A stretch of 64,000 bases of DNA from Bursaphelenchus xylophilus (GCA_904066235.2 CAJFCV020000001.1:3410001-3474000), one strand, 5' to 3'; positions 24,441 to 37,155 are shown, numbered from the stretch's first letter. Translations and numbers: made by a program. Notes: generated by a model from the letters alone, not told the origin.

Positions 24441-24466
24441 ATATTACACTTGATCAAGTGTAATAT
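24441..24466. repeat. Perfect 26-bp palindrome upstream of the F-box gene
   Basis: Half-site ATATTACACTTGA followed by its exact complement. The same AAGTGTAATAT half-site recurs in introns (about 17270, 45355, 53260) and in the subterminal repeats of the fold-back element (about 25490 and 25660). Confidence 0.85.
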
Positions 24467-25305
24467 CCGACTCTATTCTAGATCAGGTTTAATATAAGAA
24501 AGCTGGCAAAAACAGCTCAGATAGTTGCCAAATAGAACCGACGACAAGATAGAGCGGTCCAGTCGGTTTGTGAAGACAAATGAATAGACAATGTCAAAGC
24601 CAAATCGCCAGCGGACGAAAAAAATCGGGCGAAAAAATGTCTTGAAAGACGGGATGAGCGCAGGACCGCTGACCTCAAGTTCTGTCCCCATTAATTGCTG
24701 CTCCCGAAAATACCCCACCCGATATCTCTAACCTAGGCCCTGATTAAGATTTCATTTATCCCCCCAACCTTTTCTCCCCCCGCTTTTCGCAAATCTTAGC
24801 GGAGGAGGAGAGGGAGAGACGGAGCGATGGAATTCGATGTTAAAACCAGGGTCGAGATCAGGGTCGGCCGGTCGTCCGGGGGCCCTCTCCGTTTCGCACC
24901 GGCCCTCGAGAGGAGCGGCGCTCGCTGTTTTTCGGCCGCCCGAAGATATTTTTAAACTGCGAAGAAGGCCTCCAGGAAGCAAGTCAAGTGCAAGACGGAG
25001 CGACGACCTTCGCGATCCGAGAGTATTTCACTTGCAAAGGAAAACAACATCTTGCAATAGTTCTGATGGCCAGTAAAAAGAAGAAGAGATTTTTGAACAA
25101 TGGCTAATAAAATGGGGATCATGGAGTGATCAGGACTTTGGAAGGTTGCCAGAAGGCGTTGGGCAGCAGAGGCCTATAAGTTTGGGCCGAATTTATATTA
25201 TCCATGAGGACCTCGGAACCAGATGATTTTGAAATTGAAGTTTTGAGGTTGCCGAATTTCCCAAAAGTAGTTAGATGTGAGTCCGAGACTAAAAATAAGG
25301 GACGA
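24467..25305. promoter_or_regulatory. GC-rich putative 5' region of the F-box gene
   Basis: About 24,770-25,030 is clearly richer in GC and CpG than its surroundings and contains open frames on both strands without recognisable content. Its position upstream of the minus-strand F-box gene suggests a promoter or untranslated first exon; this is inference. A reverse ATGGATAATATAA copy lies at 25193-25205. Confidence 0.35.
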
Positions 25306-25484
25306 GCTTTTCACTGTCCGCATTCAGTCTTTTCGCTGTCCGCAAATCGACTTCTCACTGTCCGCAATTGAGAATTTTTTTCTGTCCGCACTTCTACTGT
25401 CCGCAAATAAAATTTTTGATGTCCGCATTCAAAACAACTTGTTCTAAACACCTGGCAAGACCTTTTTTGACACTTCTGACTGCC

Positions 25485-25709
25485 ACATTACACTTGACAT
25501 CAATATTATTTAAAACTAGGATTGCCATATTGAACTTGATATCAATAATATTCAAAATTCGAGGTGTGATGTTGCACTTGATACCAATAATATTCAAAAT
25601 TAGGGCTGTGATATTGCAGTAGGTATCAATATTATTTAAAATTAGGGTTGCCATATTACACTTGATATCAATAATATTCAAAATTCAGGGTGTGATGTTG
25701 CATACTACT
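25485..25709. repeat. Short tandem repeats (~61 bp), left side
   Basis: Three to four units of type 'ttgatatcaataatattcaaaatt..gg.tgtgatgttgca', each with a (A)CTTGATATCAA core. The inverted counterpart lies at about 34736-34965. Confidence 0.75.
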
Positions 25710-28700
25710 GGAATGTCATTTACAGGATTTTTGGGGCATGTCTGGTAATTTTTGGGGCCAGTGGTGCCCCTCTATTTTTTTAACAAATTTTTTTTATTTG
25801 CGGACATTGAGAATCTCCATGGCTTTTCACTGTCCGCAAATGAAATTCTTGGCCAAATGGCCATGTTTGGGGTGGGATTGGACTGAGACACTTCTGGAAT
25901 GTGATGTAAATAATTTTTAGAGCATGTCTGGAAATTTTTGGGGCCAGTGGTGCCCCTCTATTTTTTTTAACAAAATTTTTTTTATTTGCGGACATTGAGA
26001 ATCTCCATGACTTTTCACTGTCCGCAAATGAAATTCTTGGCCAAATGGCCAGGTTTGGGGTGGGATTGGACTGAGATACTTCTGAAATGTGATGTAAATA
26101 ATTTTTAGAGCACGTCTGGTAATTTTTGGGGCCAGTGGTGCCCCTCTATTTTTTTTTAACAAAATTTTTTTTATTTGCGGACATTGAGAATCTCCATGAC
26201 TTTTTACTGTCCGCAAATGAAATTCTTGGACAAATGGCCATGTTTGGGGCGGTTTTAGGCCAAGATGATTCTGGAATGTGATGTAAATAATTTTTAGAGC
26301 ATGTCTGGTAATTTTTGGGGCCAGTGGTGCCCCTCTATTTTTTTTAACGAAATTTTTTTATTTGCGGACATTGAGAATCTCCATGACTTTTCACTGTCCG
26401 CAAATAAAATTCTTGGCCAAATGGCCAGGTTTGGGGTGGGATTGGACTGAGATACTTCTGAAATGTGATGTAAATAATTTTTAGAGCACGTCTGGTAATT
26501 TTTGGGGCCAGTGGTGCCCCTCTATTTTTTTTAACAAAATTTTTTATTTGCGGACATTGAGAATCTCCATGACTTTTCACTGTCCGCAAATAAAATTCTT
26601 GGCCAAATGGCCATGGTTGGGGCGGTTTTAGGCCAAGATGATTCTGAAATGTGATGTAAAGGATTTTTAGAGCATGTCTGGTAATTTTTGGGGCCAGTGG
26701 TGCCCCTCTATTTTTTTTAACGAAATTTTTTTATTTGCGGACATTGAGAATCTCCATGACTTTTCACTGTCCGCAAATAAAATTCTTGGCCAAATGGCCA
26801 TGGTTGGGGCGGTTTTAGGCCAAGATGATTCTGAAATGTGATGTAAAGGATTTTTAGAGCATGTCTGGTAATTTTTGGGGCCAGTGGTGCCCCTCTATTT
26901 TTTTTAACGAAATTTTTTTATTTGCGGACATTGAGAATCTCCATGGCTTTTCACTGTCCGCAAATGAAATTCTTGGCCAAATGGCCAGGTTTGGGGTGGG
27001 ATTGGACTGAGATACTTCTGAAATGTGATGTAAATAATTTTTAGAGCACGTCTGGTAATTTTTGGGGCCAGTGGTGCCCCTCTATTTTTTTTAACAAAAT
27101 TTTTTTATTTGCGGACATTGAGAATCTCCATGACTTTTTACTGTCCGCAAATGAAATTCTTGGACAAATGGCCATGTTTGGGGCGGTTTTAGGCCAAGAT
27201 GATTCTGGAATGTGATGTAAATAATTTTTAGAGCATGTCTGGTAATTTTTGGGGCCAGTGGTGCCCCTCTATTTTTTTTAACGAAATTTTTTTATTTGCG
27301 GACATTGAGAATCTCCATGACTTTTTACTGTCCGCAAATGAAATTCTTGGACAAATGGCCATGTTTGGGGCGGTTTTAGGCCAAGATGATTCTGGAATGT
27401 GATGTAAATAATTTTTAGAGCATGTCTGGTAATTTTTGGGGCCAGTGGTGCCCCTCTATTTTTTTTAACAAAATTTTTTTATTTGCGGACATTGAGAATC
27501 TCCATGACTTTTCACTGTCCGCAAATAAAATTCTTGGCCAAATGGCCATGTTTGGGGCGGGATTGGACTGAGATACTACTGGAATGTGGTGTAAAGGATT
27601 TTTTGAGCATGTCTGGTAATTTTTGGGGCCAGTGGTGCCCCTCTATTTTTTTTAACGAAATTTTTTTATTTGCGGACATTGAGAATCTCCATGACTTTTC
27701 ACTGTCCGCAAATAAAATTCTTGGTCAAATGGCCATGGTTGGGGCGGGATTGGACTGAGATACTACTGGAATGTGGTGTAAAGGATTTTTTGAGCATGTC
27801 TGGTAATTTTTGGGGCCAGTGGTGCCCCTCTATTTTTTAACAAAATTTTTTTATTTGCGGACATTGAGAATCTCCATGACTTTTCACTGTCCGCAAATAA
27901 AATTCTTGGCCAAATGGCCATGTTTGGGGCGGGATTGGACTGAGATACTACTGGAATGTGGTGTAAAGGATTTTTTGAGCATGTCTGGTAATTTTTGGGG
28001 CCAGTGGTGCCCCTCTATTTTTTTTAACAAAATTTTTTTATTTGCGGACATTGAGAATCTCCATGACTTTTCACTGTCCGCAAATGAAATTCTTGGCCAA
28101 ATGGCCAGGTTTGGGGTGGGATTGGACTGAGATACTTCTGAAATGTGATGTAAATAATTTTTAGAGCACGTCTGGTAATTTTTGGGGCCAGTGGTGCCCC
28201 TCTATTTTTTTTAACAAAATTTTTTTATTTGCGGACATTGAGAATCTCCATGACTTTTTACTGTCCGCAAATGAAATTCTTGGACAAATGGCCATGTTTG
28301 GGGCGGTTTTAGGCCAAGATGATTCTGGAATGTGATGTAAATAATTTTTAGAGCATGTCTGGTAATTTTTGGGGCCAGTGGTGCCCCTCTATTTTTTTTA
28401 ACGAAATTTTTTTATTTGCGGACATTGAGAATCTCCATGACTTTTCACTGTCCGCAAATAAAATTCTTGGCCAAATGGCCATGGTTGGGGCGGTTTTAGG
28501 CCAAGATGATTCTGGAATGTGATGTAAAGGATTTTTAGAGCATGTCTGGTAATTTTTGGGGCCAGTGGTGCCCCTCTATTTTTTTTTAACAAAATTTTTT
28601 TATTTGCGGACATTGAGAATCTCCATGACTTTTCACTGTCCGCAAATAAAATTCTTGGCCAAATGGCCATGTTTGGGGCGGGATTGGACTGAGATACTAC

Positions 28701-28940
28701 TGGAATGTGGTGTAAAGGATTTTTGAGCATGTCTGGTAATTTTTGGGGCCAGTGGTGCCCCTCTATTTTTTTAACAAAATTTTTTTATTTGCGGACATTG
28801 AGAATCTCCATGACTTTTCACTGTCCGCAAATAAAATTCTTGGTCAAATGGCCATGTTTGGGGCGGTTTTAGGCCAGTATGATTCTGAAATGTGATGTAA
28901 AAGATTTTTAGAACATGTATGGTTTTATCGAACCTATAAT
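25710..28940. repeat. Left satellite array, ~17 units of ~187 bp
   Basis: Unit starts marked by GCATGTCTGGTAATTTTTGG recur every 186-189 bp (for example near 25922, 26110, 26299, 26486, 26672, 26859). Every unit contains TTATTTGCGGACA and, 30-odd nt on, its complement TGTCCGCAAATAA, giving a strong hairpin. At least three unit types (recognisable by GGTGGGATTGGACTGAGATA, GCGGTTTTAGGCCAAGATGA and GCGGGATTGGACTGAGATAC) alternate in a higher-order pattern. Open frames of 60-110 codons inside are by-products of the repeat. Confidence 0.92.
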
Positions 28941-30938
28941 ATGAAATCAACAACAATTATTTAATTCAATGATTTCATTTGATTGTCATGAATAACATGA
29001 TTTCTCTTCTCACGTGTTTTCTTTTGTTTCCCCAGGATTCCGACGATGGATTTGGCAATGAATTAGCCTATCTGAAGTTTCTCGTTTGCTCTTGCGACAT
29101 ACCTACCGGTGGGTGGGTTTTCGACCTTCCAAGAAATCAAATAATCATCAAAATTCTGAAAAATGTGTAAAAATTGTGACTATTATTTCCGAATCTTCAA
29201 AGTTTTAATATTCTTCAAATCGTTGCAATATTTCCAACATCTCAACACTTCTTTCGCAGCTGAGCTGGTCCTACTTGGGACAAAATCATCATGAATAATA
29301 TCGGAGAAAAATCAGAAAATCGTCAACAAGTCTATATCAGAGTTCAGCATTACTTCTAAGTGACACATATTATCATTCCCCAAGGACTGCTGGACATTTT
29401 CCACTACAAATTGAAATTTCTATTTTTCTACCGTAATCCACTTACTATGGCAATTCGTCGGTTTGTTTACGGAGAGATCTGAAAATTTGCACAGGGAATT
29501 GGCATGTTATGAAACATAATTCCACCAAGTATCATCCAAATCTATCAACTGCTACCAAGGTTACAGGAGATTATATTTTGCCAAAACTTCTTTTTTGAAC
29601 CTTCAAAATTGGGTTTTCAACCCTATAGTAACTACTGGGCACTTTTTGGATACGATATCTCACGCGGAAGTTGACCGATTTTTGATTTTTAAAAAGTATT
29701 TAGACTAATTCGAGTACTGCGAGCCCAGATATGACGTTAGTTTACGCCCTAGTGGGCCACATATGGCCAAAAACACAATGCCAGAATATTGCCAAAATGG
29801 CGGAAAACGGTGCTTTTTATTGAATTTGCGCGGATTTTTAAGAGATTTGACTTTAGAATATACTCAAGATGCTACGGTTCAAAAATTGCATTTTTCATGG
29901 CATGTTGAAGGTGTTTCATGCTGAAACTTTTAATCTCATATTTTTAATCAGAAAGTGGAATATCTCACCTCGTTGTTGAGTGAAAAATACAAAAACAATG
30001 CGAAATTGTTGCCCAGACGCTTCTTAAACTATTCTAATCATGGAACCTCCAAGATCCCTCCAAACAACAACTTTCCCGCCATTTTGGCAATATTCTGGCA
30101 TTGTGTTTCTGGCCATATGTGGCCCACTAGGGCTTAAACTAACGTCATATCTGGGCTCGCAGTACTCGAATTAGTCTAAATACTTTTTAAAAATCAAAAA
30201 TCGGTCAACTTCCGCGTGAGATATCGTATCCAAAAAGTGCCCAGTAGTTACTATAGGGTTGAAAACCCAATTTTGAAGGTTCAAAAAAGAAGTTTTGGCA
30301 AAATATAATCTCCTGTAACTTTGGTAGCAGTTGATAGATTTGGATGATACTTGGTGGAATTATGTTTCATAACATGCCAATTCCCTGTGCAAATTTTCAG
30401 ATCTCTCCGTAAACAAACCGACGAATTGCCATAGTAAGTGGATTACGGTAGAAAAATAGAAATTTCAATTTGTAGTGGAAAATGTCCAGCAGTCCTTGGG
30501 GAATGATAATATGTGTCACTTAGAAGTAATGCTGAACTCTGATATAGACTTGTTGACGATTTTCTGATTTTTCTCCGATATTATTCATGATGATTTTGTC
30601 CCAAGTAGGACCAGCTCAGCTGCGAAAGAAGTGTTGAGATGTTGGAAATATTGCAACGATTTGAAGAATATTAAAACTTTGAAGATTCGGAAATAATAGT
30701 CACAATTTTTACACATTTTTCAGAATTTTGACGATTATTTGATTTCTTGGAAGGTCGAAAACCCACCCACCGGTAGGTATGTCGCAAGAGCAAACGAGAA
30801 ACTTCAAATAGGCTAATTCATTGCCAAATCCATCGTCGGAATCCTGGGGAAACAAAAGAAAACACGTGAGAAGAGAAATCATGTTATTCATGACAATCAA
30901 ATGAAATCATTGAATTAAATAATTGTTGTTGATTTCAT
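28941..30938. repeat. Unique inverted core of the fold-back element
   Basis: Two 865-bp arms in inverted orientation, nearly identical, flank a ~268-bp spacer (29806-30073). The arms contain an exon-like stretch: acceptor TTTCCCCAG ending at 29035, an open reading DSDDGFGNELAYLKFLVCSC, and a GTGGGT donor-like site at 29109. The mirrored copy lies at 30771-30843. Confidence 0.88.
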
Positions 30939-33900
30939 ATTATAGGTTCGATAAAACCATACATGTTCTAAAAATCTTTTACATCACATTTCAGAATCAT
31001 ATTGGCCTAAAACCGCCCCAAACATGGCCATTTGACCAAGAATTTTATTTGCGGACAGTGAAAAGTCATGGAGATTCTCAATGTCCGCAAATAAAAAAAT
31101 TTTGTTAAAAAAATAGAGGGGCACCACTGGCCCCAAAAATTACCAGACATGCTCTAAAAATTATTTACATCACATTCCAGAATCATCTTGGCCTAAAACC
31201 GCCCCAAACATGGCCATTTGGCCAAGAATTTCATTTGCGGACAGTGAAAAGTCATGGAGATTCTCAATGTCCGCAAATAAAAAAATTTTGTTAAAAAAAT
31301 AGAGGGGCACCACTGGCACCAAAAATTACCAGACATGCTCTAAAAATTATTTACATCACATTCCAGAAGTATCTCAGTCCAATCCCACCCCAAACCTGGC
31401 CATTTGGCCAAGAATTTTATTTGCGGACAGTGAAAAGTCATGGAGATTCTCAATGTCCGCAAATAAAAAAATTTTGTTAAAAAAATAGAGGGGCACCACT
31501 GGCCCCAAAAATTACCAGACATCCTCTAAAAATCCTTAACATCACATTTCAGAATCATCTTGGCCTAAAACCGCCCCAAACATGGCCATTTGGCCAAGAA
31601 TTTTATTTGCGGACAGTGAAAAGTCATGGAGATTCTCAATGTCCGCAAATAAAAAAATTTTGTTAAAAAAAATAGAGGGGCACCACTGGCCCCAAAAATT
31701 ACCAGACATGCTCTAAAAATCCTTTACACCACATTCCAGTAGTATCTCAGTCCAATCCCGCCCCAAACATGGCCATTTGGCCAAGAATTTTATTTGCGGA
31801 CAGTGAAAAGTCATGGAGATTCTCAATGTCCGCAAATAAAAAAATTTTGTTAAAAAAATAGAGGGGCACCACTGGCACCAAAAATTACCAGACATGCTCT
31901 AAAAATTATTTACATCACATTCCAGAAGTATCTCAGTCCAATCCCACCCCAAACCTGGCCATTTGGCCAAGAATTTCATTTGCGGACAGTGAAAAGTCAT
32001 GGAGATTCTCAATGTCCGCAAATAAAAAAATTTTGTTAAAAAAAATAGAGGGGCACCACTGGCACCAAAAATTACCAGACATGCTCTAAAAATCCTTTAC
32101 ACCACATTCCAGTAGTATCTCAGTCCAATCCCGCCCCAAACATGGCCATTTGGCCAAGAATTTCATTTGCGGACAGTGAAAAGTCATGGAGATTCTCAAT
32201 GTCCGCAAATAAAAAAATTTTGTTAAAAAAAAATAGAGGGGCACCACTGGCCCCAAAAATTACCAGACATGCTCTAAAAATCCTTTACACCACATTCCAG
32301 TAGTATCTCAGTCCAATCCCGCCCCAAACATGGCCATTTGGCCAAGAATTTCATTTGCGGACAGTGAAAAGTCATGGAGATTCTCAATGTCCGCAAATAA
32401 AAAAATTTTGTTAAAAAAAAAATAGAGGGGCACCACTGGCCCCAAAAATTACCAGACATGCTCTAAAAATCCTTTACACCACATTCCAGTAGTATCTCAG
32501 TCCAATCCCGCCCCAAACATGGCCATTTGGCCAAGAATTTCATTTGCGGACAGTGAAAAGTCATGGAGATTCTCAATGTCCGCAAATAAAAAAATTTTGT
32601 TAAAAAAATAGAGGGGCACCACTGGCACCAAAAATTACCAGACATGCTCTAAAAATCCTTTACACCACATTCCAGTAGTATCTCAGTCCAATCCCGCCCC
32701 AAACATGGCCATTTGGCCAAGAATTTTATTTGCGGACAGTGAAAAGTCATGGAGATTCTCAATGTCCGCAAATAAAAAAATTTTGTTAAAAAAAAAATAG
32801 AGGGGCACCACTGGCCCCAAAAATTACCAGACATGCTCTAAAAATTATTTACATCACATTCCAGAATCATCTTGGCCTAAAACCGCCCCAAACATGGCCA
32901 TTTGGCCAAGAATTTCATTTGCGGACAGTGAAAAGTCATGGAGATTCTCAATGTCCGCAAATAAAAAAATTTTGTTAAAAAAAATAGAGGGGCACCACTG
33001 GCACCAAAAATTACCAGACATGCTCTAAAAATTATTTACATCACATTCCAGAAGTATCTCAGTCCAATCCCACCCCAAACCTGGCCATTTGGCCAAGAAT
33101 TTTATTTGCGGACAGTGAAAAGTCATGGAGATTCTCAATGTCCGCAAATAAAAAAATTTTGTTAAAAAAAATAGAGGGGCACCACTGGCCCCAAAAATTA
33201 CCAGACATCCTCTAAAAATCCTTAACATCACATTTCAGAATCATCTTGGCCTAAAACCGCCCCAAACATGGCCATTTGGCCAAGAATTTTATTTGCGGAC
33301 AGTGAAAAGTCATGGAGATTCTCAATGTCCGCAAATAAAAAAATTTTGTTAAAAAAATAGAGGGGCACCACTGGCCCCAAAAATTACCAGACATGCTCTA
33401 AAAATCCTTTACACCACATTCCAGTAGTATCTCAGTCCAATCCCGCCCCAAACATGGCCATTTGGCCAAGAATTTTATTTGCGGACAGTGAAAAGTCATG
33501 GAGATTCTCAATGTCCGCAAATAAAAAAATTTTGTTAAAAAAAAATAGAGGGGCACCACTGGCCCCAAAAATTACCAGACATGCTCTAAAAATCCTTTAC
33601 ACCACATTCCAGTAGTATCTCAGTCCAATCCCGCCCCAAACATGGCCATTTGGCCAAGAATTTTATTTGCGGACAGTGAAAAGTCATGGAGATTCTCAAT
33701 GTCCGCAAATAAAAAAATTTTGTTAAAAAAAATAGAGGGGCACCACTGGCACCAAAAATTACCAGACATGCTCTAAAAATTATTTACATCACATTCCAGA
33801 AGTATCTCAGTCCAATCCCACCCCAAACCTGGCCATTTGGCCAAGAATTTTATTTGCGGACAGTGAAAAGTCATGGAGATTCTCAATGTCCGCAAATAAA

Positions 33901-34735
33901 AAAATTTTGTTAAAAAAAAATAGAGGGGCACCACTGGCCCCAAAAATTACCAGACATGCTCTAAAAATCCTTTACACCACATTCCAGTAGTATCTCAGTC
34001 CAATCCCGCCCCAAACATGGCCATTTGGCCAAGAATTTCATTTGCGGACAGTGAAAAGTCATGGAGATTCTCAATGTCCGCAAATAAAAAAATTTTGTTA
34101 AAAAAAATAGAGGGGCACCACTGGCACCAAAAATTACCAGACATGCTCTAAAAATCCTTTACACCACATTCCAGTAGTATCTCAGTCCAATCCCGCCCCA
34201 AACATGGCCATTTGGCCAAGAATTTTATTTGCGGACAGTGAAAAGTCATGGAGATTCTCAATGTCCGCAAATAAAAAAATTTTGTTAAAAAAAAATAGAG
34301 GGGCACCACTGGCACCAAAAATTACCAGACATGCTCTAAAAATTATTTACATCACATTCCAGAAGTATCTCAGTCCAATCCCACCCCAAACCTGGCCATT
34401 TGGCCAAGAATTTCATTTGCGGACAGTGAAAAGTCATGGAGATTCTCAATGTCCGCAAATAAAAAAATTTTGTTAAAAAAAATAGAGGGGCACCACTGGC
34501 ACCAAAAATTACCAGACATGCTCTAAAAATCCTTTACACCACATTCCAGTAGTATCTCAGTCCAATCCCGCCCCAAACATGGCCATTTGGCCAAGAATTT
34601 CATTTGCGGACAGTGAAAAGTCATGGAGATTCTCAATGTCCGCAAATAAAAAAATTTTGTTAAAAAAAAAATAGAGGGGCACCACTGGCCCCAAAAATTA
34701 CCAGACATGCTCTAAAAATCCTGTAAATTACATTC
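30939..34735. repeat. Right satellite array, ~20 units of ~187 bp, inverted
   Basis: The same unit as the left array in reverse complement (ATTTGCGGACAGTGAAAAGT ... TGTCCGCAAATAAAAAAATT). Unit types alternate as on the left. It is about 560 bp longer than the left array, equal to three units, as expected from unequal exchange. Confidence 0.92.
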
Positions 34736-35030
34736 CAGTAGTATGCAACATCACACCCTGAATTTTGAATATTATTGGTATCAAGTGCAACATCACACCC
34801 CGAATTTTGAATATTATTGATATCAAGTGCAATATGGCAACCCCAATTTTAAATAATATTGATACCTACTGCAATATCGCAGCCCTAATTTTGAATATTA
34901 TTGCTATCAAGTGCAACATCACACCTCAAATTTTGAATATTATTGATGTCAAGTGTAATGTGGCAGTCAGAAGTGTCAAAAAAGGCCTTGCCAGGTGTTT
35001 AGAACAAGTTGTTTTGAATGCGGACATCAA
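34736..35030. repeat. Short tandem repeats, right side, and junction to TGTCCGCA boxes
   Basis: Inverted counterpart of 25430-25709, with four to five TTGATATCAA-type units followed by the unique junction 'gccttgccaggtgtttagaacaa', present inverted at about 25440-25465. Confidence 0.75.
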
Positions 35031-35130
35031 AAATTTTATTTGCGGACAGTAGAAGTGCGGACAGAAAAAAATTCTCAATTGCGGACAGTGAGAAGTCGAT
35101 TTGCGGACAGCGAAAAGACGAAACGCGGAC

Positions 35131-35483
35131 AACAAAAAATAGTTCCAAAAATAAGCCATTTGGGCCCCCAAAAATAGTTCTAACAACTTCAATAATAAAC
35201 AAACAACAGAAATTGCAATTTTTTGCACTATAAGAACTCATAAATAATATAGCAAAATGTCCCACTTGAGAAAACAGCTCCCAGAGGTCCTTAACAAACT
35301 TTATTTCGATAGGCAAGACTTGTTTTCGGCCAAGAAGCATCCGTTTTCTCACCTTTCTTCCTTCGTATAAAATGTCACTCAACGTTTGCACGGACGAAAA
35401 CTTATCTTCGGGCGCAGCTCGAGAATTTTATTTTCTTTTATTTTTATTTTTTCGGTGGCAAATTCATCATAGTTGGTGTAGTT
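35131..35483 (+). promoter_or_regulatory. Upstream region of aph-1
   Basis: Between the fold-back element and the aph-1 start. Contains one exact CGTATAAAATGT motif at 35364-35375. No other feature; it must hold the aph-1 promoter if the gene is active. Confidence 0.4.
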
Positions 35484-36645
35484 ATGACTCTAGTCTTCTC
35501 TGTGCTTTGTTTCTCGATTGCCTTTGCACCGTCGTTGGCTATTTTTATCAAACTTGTTACACATGATGCTTTACGAGTAATATTGTTCTTCCTAGGGTGA
35601 GTTTTTTATGTGTTCTTGAGTTAAACAGGATCGTGAAGATGTATTTGACATGATAAGAACATTTACGTTCATCTGAGGAGCCCTGTGACGCTTTTATGAA
35701 AATTGTTTATGTTACACTGGATGCCTAATTGAAAAATCTTCTCGTTGCAGCTCATTTTTCTGGTTATTATCAATTCTGCTGTCCGGTGCTATTGCCTTCG
35801 TCCTTCCAAGCATAGTTCCAGCTGTTTTTCTCTCCGCATTAATTCAGGAGTCCGCCAGGGCCGGCTATTTTCTCCTTCTTCATCGAGCTCAGCGGTCTCT
35901 GGCAGAGGTTGCAACTGGCCGCTTCTCTAGTCTGAAGACCTCTCTGGCCCACCGGCATGTCCTGGCGGTGGTTTGTGGACTGGGGTTCGGCGTTACGGCC
36001 GCCCTGTTTTTGTTGGTCAACGTTTTGGCAGATTATTCTGGACATGGAGTTGTTGGACTGCCGGCTAGTGTTCCTGAGGTAATATTTTCTCACTGTTTTT
36101 TGTTTCTGATTTTAGATTATGAGTTAAAGAAGGGTATGAGACAGTTTTTTGCCCTTTAAGCGGGCTATTTTGGACGACAACCAACAATTTTTTCATCTGT
36201 AGTCTAAAACGACATTATCGTCAATATTTATCTATTTTGCAATTTCAACACCTGAAGTTTATATTTTCAGATAGCCAAGAACCTACCAATCAAGTTGACG
36301 AATGAGGACGCTGGGTTTCCGCTGAGTTACTCTCTCAGCAACTCGATTCTTGTCCTAGACCATATCGCCTGGAATATTGTTCTTTGGGATGCTTGCCACA
36401 ACCGAGCCAATCGTCTTAGCCGGAACTGGATGGTCGGTGCAGCTTGTCCAGTCATTCTTCACCTCATCAACAATGCTATTTCACTGGCGCCGGACCATCT
36501 TCGGGTCTTCATCATCCTGTCTCAAGCTCTGGTTCTTCTCCTCAGCAGTGCCCACGCTTACTTGGTGGTGAAAAAACCTGTCCAGTTTCGCGGTTTGGCT
36601 ACCTTCCTTGGTGTCGCTGTTGCACCCGAAATGCATTCGGATTGA
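35484..36645 (+). CDS. aph-1: APH-1, gamma-secretase subunit
   Basis: Multipass membrane scaffold of gamma-secretase, which cleaves Notch-type and other single-pass proteins within the membrane. Exons 35484-35596, 35751-36078, 36271-36645 join in phase to ~271 residues. The N-terminus (FAPSLAIFIKLVTHDALRVI then LFFLGSFFWLLS) matches the 'FSPSIALF....HDPVRIILFFLGSFFWL' block of known APH-1. The GxxxG-type segment (VVCGLGFGVTAALF) in TM4 is kept. Conserved intramembrane histidines are present in LDHIAWNIVLWDACH and VILHLINNAI. Start: ATG at 35484 gives the family N-terminus. AATAAA at 36731-36736. Slightly shorter at the C-terminus than C. elegans APH-1. It starts only ~350 bp from the fold-back element. 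Confidence 0.93.
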
Positions 36646-37155
36646 CCACAATACCCAAGATTAATATGATGTGTAATATCAAAAATAACTTATTATGGCC
36701 TAGTGGAATGTGAATGTTGTTCGATCTCACAATAAATTATCAATATATTTCATTTATTATATAAAGCTCTAAGACGTCTGTTCGCGCTATACATGGAAAG
36801 AAGTTTATAAAAGCTGTTGGAAACATTTCGAAACAACCCGAATGGATGGAAAAATAAATATTTGAAGGTGGCTGGGACCACACACATTACATTATATCAA
36901 AAACACTCCAATACTTTTTGAAAATCATCATAATTTTGGCAATTTTCCATCTCCTCACCTAGTATAATATAACTTGGATCCCAGACCTCTCGAAACATGC
37001 GCCAACTCCAAACCCTAGACAAGATTCAAACCGTAGGAGCATAAGGAACATAAAAGACGTTCTTTTTCGGGAATATGGTTTCTGATTTGGATAAAATCTC
37101 TCAAAATTCACTAACATAACATGTACAATATCAGAGAACTCGATTTTTTCCGTTT
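36646..37155. other. 3' intergenic region between convergent aph-1 and P4-ATPase genes
   Basis: Contains the aph-1 poly(A) signal (AATAAA at 36731). No coding sequence or recognisable repeat seen. Confidence 0.6.

Larger units (their letters stand above)
25310..35130. mobile_element. ~9.8-kb fold-back element built of inverted satellite arrays
   Basis: Both ends carry an array of TGTCCGCA boxes (left about 25313-25425, right inverted about 35030-35130), followed inward by short ~61-bp tandem repeats, then a satellite array, then a unique inverted core. Left and right halves are inverted copies; the right satellite array is longer by about three units. Core arms 28941-29805 and 30074-30938 are mirror images about 29,939.5 with only scattered mismatches, around a ~268-bp non-repeated spacer. 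The layout resembles Foldback (FB)-type elements, whose long inverted ends are made of tandem repeats. No transposase is recognisable and no target duplication could be defined, so an inverted satellite locus formed by amplification is the alternative. Confidence 0.78.

Noticed and set aside
24837..25076. Arg/Ser/Pro-rich open frames on both strands
   Set aside because: Long frames in CpG-rich DNA arise easily; no start context, splice partner or family.
25917..34708. Many open frames of 60-110 codons with near-identical translations inside the satellite arrays
   Set aside because: They repeat with the ~187-bp unit on both strands, are broken by the T-run length changes, and encode nothing recognisable; they follow from the repeat itself.
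25710..34735. CRISPR-like regular repeats
   Set aside because: The whole 187-bp unit is repeated with no unique spacers, and the genome is eukaryotic.
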